From Aequorivita viscosa (GTDB lineage: Bacteria > Bacteroidota > Bacteroidia > Flavobacteriales > Flavobacteriaceae): DNA of 64,000 nt. Location: contig NZ_FNNS01000014.1 in NCBI RefSeq assembly GCF_900106795.1, positions 34,155 through 98,154 on the forward strand. The letters run 5' to 3'. The notes under the pieces are model-generated. The model saw only the letters and a list, made by a program, of their open reading frames with translations. It made no database searches and was not told the origin of the DNA. Positions 17,344 through 25,739 of the stretch are shown here, piece after piece (the first letter of the stretch is position 1; each line of letters begins with the position of its first letter). A program made the position numbers and the translations under genes.

Positions 17344-18417
17344 ATGGCTATGATAAAAATTGCAACATACATTTTTGCAATCCTTCTGCTCTTTGGATGT
17401 AAAAACGACAAAGCCTCTACTTCTGAAATCACTAATACTTCTGAAAAGTCCCTTAAAAGTGAAGAAAACTTCGGAATTGTAATTCACGGTGGTGCAGGGA
17501 CTATTCTAAAAGAAAATATGAGTGACTCACTTGAAGCTGCTTATAAGGCAAAGCTAAAAGAAGCCATTTCCGTCGGTCACGAAATCTTAAAAAATGGTGG
17601 AACTTCTTTGGAAGCCGTTACACATACAATTAATGTATTGGAAGATTCTCCACTTTTTAACGCAGGAAAAGGAGCTGTTTTTACACACGAAGAAAGAAAT
17701 GAGCTCGATGCTTCCATTATGGATGGAGCAACGCTGAATGCAGGTGCAGTTGCAGGTGTTAAGCGCATTAAAAACCCAATAGATTTAGCCAGGGACGTAA
17801 TGCAAAAAAGTGAACACGTAATGCTTTATGGTGAAGGTGCGGAAGAATTTGCAAGAAGACTAGGTTACAAAATGATGGATACTTCGTATTTCTATACTCG
17901 TGATAGATATGAGTCATTAAAGAGAGTTCTGAGGAAGGAGCAAAGTAAAAATGAAAAATCAATCTCTTTTGAAGATTCATTTATAAAAGACTCAAAGTTC
18001 GGAACAGTTGGTTGCGCCGCTCTCGATAAACACGGAAATCTCGCCGCTGGAACCTCAACTGGCGGAATGACAAATAAGCGATGGAATAGAATTGGTGATG
18101 CGCCAATTATTGGAGCGGGAACTTATGCAAACAACGCAACTGCCGCGGTTTCATCAACTGGTTGGGGTGAGTTTTTTATCCGTTCCGTGGTGGCTTATGA
18201 CATTTCTGCTTTGATGGAATATAAAGGAATGACGCTACAAGATGCTGCAAGGGAAGTTATTCAGAAAAAAGTTCCAGCACTAGGTGGCGATGGCGGCATT
18301 GTGGCTATTGATAAGGACGGAAACGTGGCAATGGAATTTAATACTGCGGGAATGTATCGAGCTTCAATGAATTCGGAAGGAGAATTAGTGGTTGGGATTT
18401 ATAAAGAGGATGAGTAG
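17344..18417 (+). CDS. Isoaspartyl peptidase / L-asparaginase (Ntn hydrolase, family T2), lipoprotein
   Basis: The 357-residue protein has a lipoprotein signal with lipobox LLLFGC (Cys about residue 19), so the mature enzyme is membrane-anchored in the envelope. The T2 core starts FGIVIHGGAGT. Autocleavage is expected before Thr221 in KFGTVGCAALD, giving α and β chains. The β chain has the substrate site GTSTGGMTNKRWNRIGDAPIIGAGTYA. It removes β-aspartyl (isoaspartyl) residues from peptides and/or hydrolyses asparagine. The ATG at 17350 is an alternative start. Confidence 0.93.
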   Translation: MAMIKIATYIFAILLLFGCKNDKASTSEITNTSEKSLKSEENFGIVIHGGAGTILKENMSDSLEAAYKAKLKEAISVGHEILKNGGTSLEAVTHTINVLEDSPLFNAGKGAVFTHEERNELDASIMDGATLNAGAVAGVKRIKNPIDLARDVMQKSEHVMLYGEGAEEFARRLGYKMMDTSYFYTRDRYESLKRVLRKEQSKNEKSISFEDSFIKDSKFGTVGCAALDKHGNLAAGTSTGGMTNKRWNRIGDAPIIGAGTYANNATAAVSSTGWGEFFIRSVVAYDISALMEYKGMTLQDAAREVIQKKVPALGGDGGIVAIDKDGNVAMEFNTAGMYRASMNSEGELVVGIYKEDE

Positions 18418-18418
18418 A

Positions 18419-19147
18419 GTTGGGCTAAAGCCCACTCAGTTTGCAGGTTTTCTTGGCCCCCAGCTAAAGCAGGGAGTTATTCGATGGCAGACTTAATCAA
18501 TCGCCGTTAGTTCTACGAATAATCTCGCGGCTTTAGCCCGGGGTCACTGAAGCTCAGCCTTTCAATGGGCTTTAGCCTAAATCATTATTTTCTTCTAAAT
18601 ATTTAATTCACAATTTCTTCCAATTCACTTTATTGACTATCTATGTCCCCAGTTAATGCGGGGGTTATTCGATGACAGACTAAATCAATTGCCGTTAGCT
18701 CTACCAATAACCCCGTGGCTTTAGCTCGAGGTGACCAAAGTACAACTCTTCAATAGGGCTTTAGCCTAAATCATTATTTTCTTCTAAATATTTAATTCAC
18801 AGTTGCTTCTAAGTCACTTTATAGGCCTTCTATGTCCCCAGTTAATACGCGGGTTATTCGATGATAGACTTAATCAATCGCCATTAGTTCTACGAATAAT
18901 CTCGTGGCTTTAGCCCGGGGTCACTAAAGTTCAACCCTTCAATAGGGCTTTAGCCTAAATCATTAGTTTCTTCTAAATATTTAATTCACGATTGCTTCCA
19001 ATTCACTTTATTGACTATCTATGTCCCCAGTTAATGCGGGGGTTATTCTCTGTTAGAAGTAATCAATCGTCGTAAGTTGTACAAATAACCCCGTGGCTTT
19101 AGCCCGGGGTGACTAAAGTCCAACGCTTCAATAGGGCTTTAGCCTAA
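18419..19147. repeat. REP-like array: four tandem units of about 189 bp next to a Y1 transposase
   Basis: Units recur with GTTATTC at 18476, 18664, 18853 and 19042 (periods 188, 189, 189). Each has an inner foldback in which an arm ending GTTATTCG pairs with one starting CGAATAA, carrying GCTAAAGC-like and GCTTTAGC cores. Each also has an outer GGGCTTTAGCC arm (18567-18577 and last at 19134-19144). The first unit opens with the complete palindrome GGGCTAAAGCCC at 18422-18433. The connecting sequence (ATCATTATTTTCTTCTAAAT etc.) is also repeated. There is no coding potential. Confidence 0.85.
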
Positions 19148-19235
19148 ATCACCCATCGCATATAACCTTATAAAGAGAAATTGGTTAAAAGTTGAATTTC
19201 ACCTATATTTATTGGGAATCTAATCTCATTGTATT

Positions 19236-19682
19236 ATGTCATACGTCAAAATCTATATCCATCTAGTTTGGAATACAAAAAATCGACATCCATATCTTTC
19301 CGCCTTGGAGGTTCGGCAAAAAGTATGGCAACATATCCGTCGGAATGCAAAGGAAAAAGAAATCTTCATCGATAGGATAAATGGACATAAAGAACATTGT
19401 CATTGCCTTTTCTCCCTTGGAAAAAATCAAACAATCCAACAAATCGCACAATTGCTCAAAGGCGAATCCTCCCATTGGATTAATAAAGAAAATATTCTGG
19501 GTAATGAAAGATTAAAATTCAAATGGCAAGAGGAGTATTTCGCGGTTTCCGTTTCGGAGTCGGTGGTTGGGAAAGTTCGAAAGTATATTGAAAATCAGGA
19601 AACTCATCATCAAAAGAAGACATATCAGCAGGAATATAATGAGTTTATTAAAAGGTTTGGGTTTGAAAGATTAGAAGGTTAA
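19236..19682 (+). CDS. REP-associated tyrosine transposase (IS200-like Y1 transposase)
   Basis: The 148-residue protein has the HUH motif as His54-Cys-His56 in KEHCHCLFSL and the catalytic Tyr117 in VRKYIENQETHH. The N-terminal strand YVKIYIHLVWNTKNR is typical of Y1_Tnp proteins. The length and the C-terminal helix FIKRFGFE fit the Bacteroidetes single-copy type rather than an IS605 pair; no TnpB is present. It is bracketed by REP-like units (18419-19147 and 19685-19847). RAYTs nick and join REP hairpin DNA, and these units are its likely substrate. Confidence 0.9.
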   Translation: MSYVKIYIHLVWNTKNRHPYLSALEVRQKVWQHIRRNAKEKEIFIDRINGHKEHCHCLFSLGKNQTIQQIAQLLKGESSHWINKENILGNERLKFKWQEEYFAVSVSESVVGKVRKYIENQETHHQKKTYQQEYNEFIKRFGFERLEG

Positions 19683-19684
19683 AG

Positions 19685-19847
19685 GTTGGGCTAAAGCCCA
19701 TTTCATTCTACTGCATTCTAACCCTCAGCTGAAGCTGGGGGTTATTCGATGACAGAATTGTTAATCATAGGTAATTCTACGAATAACCCCTCGGCTTCAG
19801 CCAGGGGTATAAAAGTATACTCAGCCATCTAGGGCTTTAGCTTAACC
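19685..19847. repeat. Fifth REP-like unit, downstream of the Y1 transposase
   Basis: Outer arms GGTTGGGCTAAAGCCC (19685-19700) and GGGCTTTAGCTTAACC (19832-19847) enclose an inner foldback whose arms end GGGGTTATTCG and start CGAATAACCCC. The inner core reads GCTGAAGC / GCTTCAGC. Unit 1 has GCTAAAGC / GCTTTAGC at the same place, so both arms changed together. Confidence 0.85.
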
Positions 19848-19932
19848 TTTATTTTAGTTTGCAATTTTCGGAACACAAATTGCAAGGCATCCATTTTTCC
19901 TTTACTTTTAAATCTTCCTAAACTCGCCCGTA

Positions 19933-22900
19933 ATGAAAATTTTTCATCGCCTTTTAATTCTCTCTTTGGTTCTTCTGATTTTTTCCTGTAAAGACAAAGA
20001 CAAACATTCCGAAACCGATAATCTCTTTAAATTCAAAGAGTATATTTCCTATAATACTTTCGGAAATAAATCTATAACCACAGATATTAAAGTAGGGTTG
20101 GCGCGACCGCTAGAGCAGTTTGAAATGTCTCAAGAACTTTCTGTAAACGAATATTTACAAATCTCTCCCAAGGTTGACGGTAAACTTGTAATCGAAAACG
20201 GCAACACTTTAATTTTTGTGCCATCCAAAAACTTAAAACCCGATACTGAATATTCGGTTACGGTAAAACTGAACAAGCTATACGACGACATTTCAAAGGA
20301 ATACAAAACCTATACTTTCAGTTTTAGAACTATTAAGCCAAATTTTAAGGTAAACCTGGTTAAGCTTCAATCGTATAGCAAGGAATGGCAGTATTTAGAA
20401 GCGTCTGTAGAAGCCTCAGACTTTATTTCCATAGACAAAGCAAAACAACTTGTTTCTGCTTCCCAAAACGGACAGAATTTAAAACTGAAATGGCCTGCGG
20501 AAATAGCTGATGGTCAATATTTCAGTTTTAAGATTGATAGTATTTCCCGTAAAATGGAGGATTCTGAGATTCTAATTAAGTGGGACGGCAAAGCAATCGG
20601 TGCAGAAAATCGAGGAGAAAACACTTTTAAAATCCCAGGACAGAATAATTTCACAATTTTGAATGTCAGTAGTACGTTGGCGCCTCAAGCTTTGCTAAGT
20701 ATCAATTTTTCTGATCCGTTAATGGTAAATCAGGATTTTTCAGGATTGGTCAATATTGAAAACTCACAAAATTTAAGATATGAAGTAGATGGAAATGTTT
20801 TAAATGTTTATCCACCAAATCGAGTTATAGGCAATGTAAAAGTTACTGTTTTCAATGGAATAAAAAATACCGAAGGATATAAATTGAAAAAGGATTTTTC
20901 AGAATTAGTTTCTTTTGAGCAATTAAAACCCGCCATTCGGATGATTTCAAATGGGGTGATTCTACCAAATTCTTCTGCTACGCCCATTTATTTTGAAGCC
21001 GTTAATCTTTCCAAAGTGGATGTTCGTGTTATTAAGATTTATGAGAATAACGTACTTCAATTTCTTCAAAGTTACAATCTGAACGACAACGACACTTATG
21101 ATATCCGTCGTGTGGGTCGAAGGATCGCCAAAAAAACAATTGATTTAAAATCTGATGGCTTAGGAGATAATGGAAGCTGGAAGGCTTATGCCATTAATCT
21201 TTCCGAATATTTTAAATCCGATCCAGGCGCTATTTATCAATTAGAGCTCAGCTTCAAAAAGGATTATACTACTTATGATTGCGATGAACCTATTTCCGAA
21301 GAAAAAAACATTGATGGAAGCGAAGATGAATACTACGATGAAGATCCTTATTACGCAGTAGATTCTTCCGAAGATGAAGAAATCCGTGAACAACGTTATT
21401 GGGACAACGAAATTTATCGCTGGAGAAACTACACTTATAATTGGGAACAGCAAGACAATCCCTGTCATCCTGCCTATTATAATGACGAACGAGTTGTAAC
21501 CGCTAATATTCTAGGTTCAGATTTGGGATTGATCGTTAAGAAAGGAAACAACCGTGCCTACCAATTTTTTGCTACAAATCTAATCTCCGCAAAACCTGAA
21601 AGCGGTGTAAAAATCAAACTTTTCAATTATCAAAAGCAACTTATTGAAACCGTAACCACAAACAGCGATGGAAGTGTACTTTATGATAGTAGTAAAAACG
21701 TCGCCTTCGCCGTAGCCCAAAAAGGAAATAATTTCGCTTATGTGAAATTGGAAGACGGCAACGCTTTGTCAATGAGCAATTTTGATGTTTCTGGGAAAGA
21801 ACTTCAAAGAGGGTTAAAGGGTTTCACTTATACCGAACGTGGAGTTTATCGTCCTGGCGACAGCATCCACCTTACATTTGTCTTGAACGACAATGCCAAT
21901 CCACTTCCAAAAAATCATCCCGTAACACTCTCAGTAACGGATGCACGAGGAAAACTTGTTCAACGTACGGTTTTAAATAATACAACCAAAAGTTCCTCTC
22001 CTTCTTCAAGGGGAGGTGCCGAAGGCGGAGGGGTTTCGGACAACTTCTACTATTTCCCAATAAAAACCGACGAATCGGCCCCCACGGGAAATTGGAACGC
22101 AACCATAACTGTTGGTGGTGCCCAATTTAGCCATACCTTAAAAGTGGCTACAATAAAACCCAACCGATTAAAAATCAAACTCGATTTTGAGGATGAAATC
22201 CTCGATGCTACCAAGCCAGTTAAGGGAACGGCAAGTGCATTGTGGCTTCACGGTTCGCCAGCGAGAGATCTTAATATTGATATGACTGCTACACTTCGGG
22301 CCAGTAATTCTTCATTTCCGAAATATCCTAAATTCAATTTTACAGATCCAATAAGAACATTTGATGAAGTGGAAATTCCTGTTTTGGACACCAAACTTTC
22401 TTCTGAAGGAAGTGTCGCTTTTAGTAAGAATCTGGAAGTAGGTAAGAACACACCGGGAATGCTAAAAGCCACTTTCTTGACGAAGGTATATGAGGGCGGC
22501 GGCGATTTTTCCATAGACGTTTTCACCAAGGAATTGGCGCCATTTTCCTATTTCGTAGGATTGAAATCGCCTGAAGCTCGTGAATACGGGTCGTACTATA
22601 CAGATGAAAACACTTCTTTTGATGTTGTAACCGTTGATGCGCAAGGAAATCCAGCAGGCAATCGCGAACTGGAAGTAAAGATTTTTCAGATTGAATGGCG
22701 CTGGTGGTGGAATCGCGGCGCCGATAATCTATCGAGTTATGAAAATTCCACTGTGCACCGTCCCGTTCAAGGTTTTACTGTAAAAACCGATGGCAGCGGA
22801 AAAGGAAAGTTCAACGTAAATATTCCCGATGAGGAAGGAGGCAGATATTTAATAAGGGTAATCGACAAACAATCCGGACACGCCACAGGAAGAGTTGCTT

Positions 22901-25548
22901 ATTTCTATAAAAACTGGTGGCAACGTCCGAGCGATGGCGATGCTGAAAGTGCTAAAATGCTGGTGTTTTCATCAGATAAGGAAAAATATACAGTAGGCGA
23001 AAAAGCTTCCATTACGTTCCCTTCCGGAAGTGAAGGCAGAGCTTTGGTGAGTGTTGAAAACGGTACCGAAGTTTTGGAAACGCAGTGGATTGAAACCAAA
23101 AAAGGTGAAACTCAGGCTACCATTAAAATCAACAAGGAAATGGCACCGAATATTTATGTGAACATTTCCTTACTCCAACCCCACAGCCAAACCAAAAATG
23201 ATTTGCCGATGCGGCTTTACGGGGTGATTCCCCTCTCGGTAGAAGATCCTTCCACCATTCTTCATCCAAAGATTACGATGCCTGAAGTATTAAAACCCGA
23301 GGAAAATTTCACCGTAAAAGTTTCAGAGGAGAATAAAAAGCCAATGACCTACACCATTGCAGTGGTGGATGATGGTTTGTTGGATTTAACCCGCTTTAAA
23401 ACCCCCGATATTCACGAAGCTTTTTACAGTCGCGAGGCACTCGGGGTTAAGACCTTTGATATGTTTGATTATGTAATTGGCGCCTATTCCGGCAGTGTGG
23501 ATAATATTTACGCAATCGGGGGTGGCGATGAAGCTTTGGGGGCTAAAAACCGAAAGGCTGACCGATTTAAACCTGTGGTGAAATATCTCGGTCCGTTTGA
23601 ACTCGCGGCTGGGAAAACGACAACCCATCAAATAATGATGCCTAATTATGTAGGTTCTGTACGAACAATGGTCATTGCGGGCGATAACTCAAAAGGCGCT
23701 TATGGCAATGCAGAAAAAACAACACCCGTTCGCAAACCATTGATGGTGTTGGCTTCGCTTCCGCGGAAATTATCTCCAGGCGAAACTGTTACCCTTCCTG
23801 TCACTGTTTTCGCAATGGAAAATAAAGTGAAAAATGTTTCCATCACTGTAAAAACAGGAGATGCCCTAAAACCTATAAATGGAACTTCAAAAACTGTTTC
23901 GTTTAGTTCTCCAGGAGAACAGATTGTTAATTTCGAATTCCAAGTTTTACCAACCCAGGAATTTCAAACAATTGAGGTTTTGGCTTCCGGAAATGGTGAA
24001 AGTGCTTCTTATAAAGTTGAAATCGACGTAGAAAACCCCAACCCGATTTCGCAGAAATCCACAAATTATACTCTAGAAGCCAACTCTTCCCAAACCATCG
24101 ATTTTGAAACTTTCGGTGTGCCGGGCAGCAATTCCGCTACATTAGAGTTTTCCACTTTACCTCCAATGGATTTTAGCAGACGGATGGAATTCTTGATCCA
24201 TTATCCCTATGGCTGTTTGGAGCAGACCACTTCGGCAGCTTTTCCACAGTTGTATTTGGCAGATGTTTTTGATATCACCTTCGACAAAAAGCAGCAAATG
24301 GAGAAAAACGTAAAAGCGGCAATCGAAAGAATGGGAAGATTCCAAACCACCAATGGCGGACTTGCTTATTGGCCAGGCGAACGAGAAGCGGATGAATGGA
24401 CGACCAATTACGCGGGTCATTTTATGCTGGAGGCCCAACAAAAAGGATATGCTTTGCCAATTAGTTTTATGAGCAATTGGTTGCTTTATCAGCAAAACAC
24501 GGCGCGACAATGGCGAAATTCTTATGCGGTTTACAATTCTAGTTTGGTACAGGCTTATAGGCTTTACACTTTAGCCTTGGCCGGAAAACCAGAACTGGCC
24601 GCGATGAACCGACTTCGCGAGAGCAAGGAACTCAGCAATGATGCCAAATGGAGATTGGCAGCGGCTTACGCCTTGGCGGGCAAGAAAAACGTTGCGGAAC
24701 AGATTGCACAAACGGCAAATATCAATTTCGTTCCACAGAAATATGACTATTACACTTACGGCTCCCCTTTTAGAAATAAAGCAATGGCCTTGGAAACTAT
24801 GGTGCTTTTAGGGGATTCCAAACAGCGAGATTTAGCATTATCACTAGCCAAGGATTTATCATCAAAACGTTGGTACAGCACCCAAGAAACTGCTTATGCA
24901 TTGATGTCTCTAGCAAAAATGGTTGAAAAGAGCGGAGGGAAAGAAATGGAGCTCACCTTCACCAAAAATGGAAAAACCAAAGAGGTCAAAACCGATCGTG
25001 CCATTGCACAACGCGATCTTTCCTTTGTAATGGGCGGAAATTCCGTTACCGTTACCAATAAAAAAGGGAATTTAGTTTACGTTACGCTTTCACAAAGAGG
25101 TAAACTTCCTTTAGGAGATGAACTGGCCGAACAGCGAAACCTTTCTATTAAATCGCAGTATTTGGATGGGACTGGAAAAGCTTTGGACGTTTCCAATCTA
25201 CGTCAGGGAACAGAAATAATTGCAAAAGTCAGCATCACCAATACTTCCAATAGCAGCATAAATAATGTAGCGTTAGCGAAAATTTTTCCAAGTGGTTGGG
25301 AAATTGTAAACACCAGTTTTACGGAATTCGGCGGCGGTGCGACAGGAAAAGCTAGGTATACCGATATCCGCGATGACAGGGTAAATTTCTTCTTCGATTT
25401 GGATATAAATGAAACGCGGACTTTTACGGTTAAATTGAATGCATCTTATCTAGGTACTTATTATTTGCCGGGAACCCAGGTTGAAGGGATGTATGATAAT
25501 AATTATTATGCACGGAATAAGGGAATGTGGGTGAAGGTCCAGTTATGA
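19933..25548 (+). CDS. Bacterial alpha-2-macroglobulin (YfhM-type), lipoprotein with thioester
   Basis: The 1871-residue protein has a lipoprotein signal (lipobox LLIFSC, Cys about residue 19). MG1-type β-domains follow, with an acidic insert (about 455-480), a bait-region stretch, and the thioester motif CLEQ at 1428-1431 inside HYPYGCLEQTTSAAFP. The α/α thioester domain comes next (FQTTNGGLAYWPGE). It is thought to trap attacking proteases in the periplasm. pbpC follows, the classical partner. Residues 687-702 (SSSPSSRGGAEGGGVS) are encoded by an intergenic-type palindromic repeat inserted in frame. Confidence 0.93.
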   Translation: MKIFHRLLILSLVLLIFSCKDKDKHSETDNLFKFKEYISYNTFGNKSITTDIKVGLARPLEQFEMSQELSVNEYLQISPKVDGKLVIENGNTLIFVPSKNLKPDTEYSVTVKLNKLYDDISKEYKTYTFSFRTIKPNFKVNLVKLQSYSKEWQYLEASVEASDFISIDKAKQLVSASQNGQNLKLKWPAEIADGQYFSFKIDSISRKMEDSEILIKWDGKAIGAENRGENTFKIPGQNNFTILNVSSTLAPQALLSINFSDPLMVNQDFSGLVNIENSQNLRYEVDGNVLNVYPPNRVIGNVKVTVFNGIKNTEGYKLKKDFSELVSFEQLKPAIRMISNGVILPNSSATPIYFEAVNLSKVDVRVIKIYENNVLQFLQSYNLNDNDTYDIRRVGRRIAKKTIDLKSDGLGDNGSWKAYAINLSEYFKSDPGAIYQLELSFKKDYTTYDCDEPISEEKNIDGSEDEYYDEDPYYAVDSSEDEEIREQRYWDNEIYRWRNYTYNWEQQDNPCHPAYYNDERVVTANILGSDLGLIVKKGNNRAYQFFATNLISAKPESGVKIKLFNYQKQLIETVTTNSDGSVLYDSSKNVAFAVAQKGNNFAYVKLEDGNALSMSNFDVSGKELQRGLKGFTYTERGVYRPGDSIHLTFVLNDNANPLPKNHPVTLSVTDARGKLVQRTVLNNTTKSSSPSSRGGAEGGGVSDNFYYFPIKTDESAPTGNWNATITVGGAQFSHTLKVATIKPNRLKIKLDFEDEILDATKPVKGTASALWLHGSPARDLNIDMTATLRASNSSFPKYPKFNFTDPIRTFDEVEIPVLDTKLSSEGSVAFSKNLEVGKNTPGMLKATFLTKVYEGGGDFSIDVFTKELAPFSYFVGLKSPEAREYGSYYTDENTSFDVVTVDAQGNPAGNRELEVKIFQIEWRWWWNRGADNLSSYENSTVHRPVQGFTVKTDGSGKGKFNVNIPDEEGGRYLIRVIDKQSGHATGRVAYFYKNWWQRPSDGDAESAKMLVFSSDKEKYTVGEKASITFPSGSEGRALVSVENGTEVLETQWIETKKGETQATIKINKEMAPNIYVNISLLQPHSQTKNDLPMRLYGVIPLSVEDPSTILHPKITMPEVLKPEENFTVKVSEENKKPMTYTIAVVDDGLLDLTRFKTPDIHEAFYSREALGVKTFDMFDYVIGAYSGSVDNIYAIGGGDEALGAKNRKADRFKPVVKYLGPFELAAGKTTTHQIMMPNYVGSVRTMVIAGDNSKGAYGNAEKTTPVRKPLMVLASLPRKLSPGETVTLPVTVFAMENKVKNVSITVKTGDALKPINGTSKTVSFSSPGEQIVNFEFQVLPTQEFQTIEVLASGNGESASYKVEIDVENPNPISQKSTNYTLEANSSQTIDFETFGVPGSNSATLEFSTLPPMDFSRRMEFLIHYPYGCLEQTTSAAFPQLYLADVFDITFDKKQQMEKNVKAAIERMGRFQTTNGGLAYWPGEREADEWTTNYAGHFMLEAQQKGYALPISFMSNWLLYQQNTARQWRNSYAVYNSSLVQAYRLYTLALAGKPELAAMNRLRESKELSNDAKWRLAAAYALAGKKNVAEQIAQTANINFVPQKYDYYTYGSPFRNKAMALETMVLLGDSKQRDLALSLAKDLSSKRWYSTQETAYALMSLAKMVEKSGGKEMELTFTKNGKTKEVKTDRAIAQRDLSFVMGGNSVTVTNKKGNLVYVTLSQRGKLPLGDELAEQRNLSIKSQYLDGTGKALDVSNLRQGTEIIAKVSITNTSNSSINNVALAKIFPSGWEIVNTSFTEFGGGATGKARYTDIRDDRVNFFFDLDINETRTFTVKLNASYLGTYYLPGTQVEGMYDNNYYARNKGMWVKVQL
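21991..22038. repeat. Palindromic repeat translated in frame inside the A2M gene
   Basis: The 48-bp segment starts AGTTCCTCTCCTTCTTC and continues AAGGGGAGGTGCCGAAG, GCGGAGGGGTTTCG. CCTCTCC and GGGGAGG form a foldback. The type matches repeats normally found between flavobacterial genes (compare 16715-16750). It supplies exactly 16 codons and leaves the frame open. Confidence 0.6.
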
Positions 25549-25641
25549 GTATTTCAAGTTATGAGTTTGAGCAATTAAGGGCAGAAAAAAGGATTTTAAA
25601 ATTTGCAAGGTTTTCCAAATGGGAAATCTTTGAACGAAATT

Positions 25642-25684
25642 CCTGCAAGGTGTTCCCCGCTTTTTCTGCGGGGCTCCTTGTAGG
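25642..25684. repeat. Strong hairpin between A2M and pbpC
   Basis: CCTGCAAGG (25642-25650) pairs with CCTTGTAGG (25676-25684), and CCCCGC with GCGGGG inside them around a short T-rich loop. There is no T-run after it, so it is more likely a dispersed repeat or an mRNA stability element than a terminator. Related CCTGCAAGG/CCTACAAGG arms occur at 38124-38150 and 38810-38818. Confidence 0.55.
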
Positions 25685-25739
25685 TCTTATTCCAATATTT
25701 ATTCGTGCAAGTTCGTGACATTAGTGGTTACTCCAGAAA

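Noticed and set aside
18419..19147. CRISPR array
   Set aside because: The repeats are ~189 bp and nearly identical along their full length, with no short repeat/unique spacer alternation and no cas genes nearby.
19236..19682. Complete IS200/IS605 element
   Set aside because: There is no TnpB. The flanking sequences are REP-like units repeated in tandem rather than single left/right ends, which fits a domesticated RAYT better.
25527..25718. Short gene between A2M and pbpC
   Set aside because: It overlaps the A2M end, its translation has no conserved features, and the second half is the palindromic hairpin at 25642-25684.
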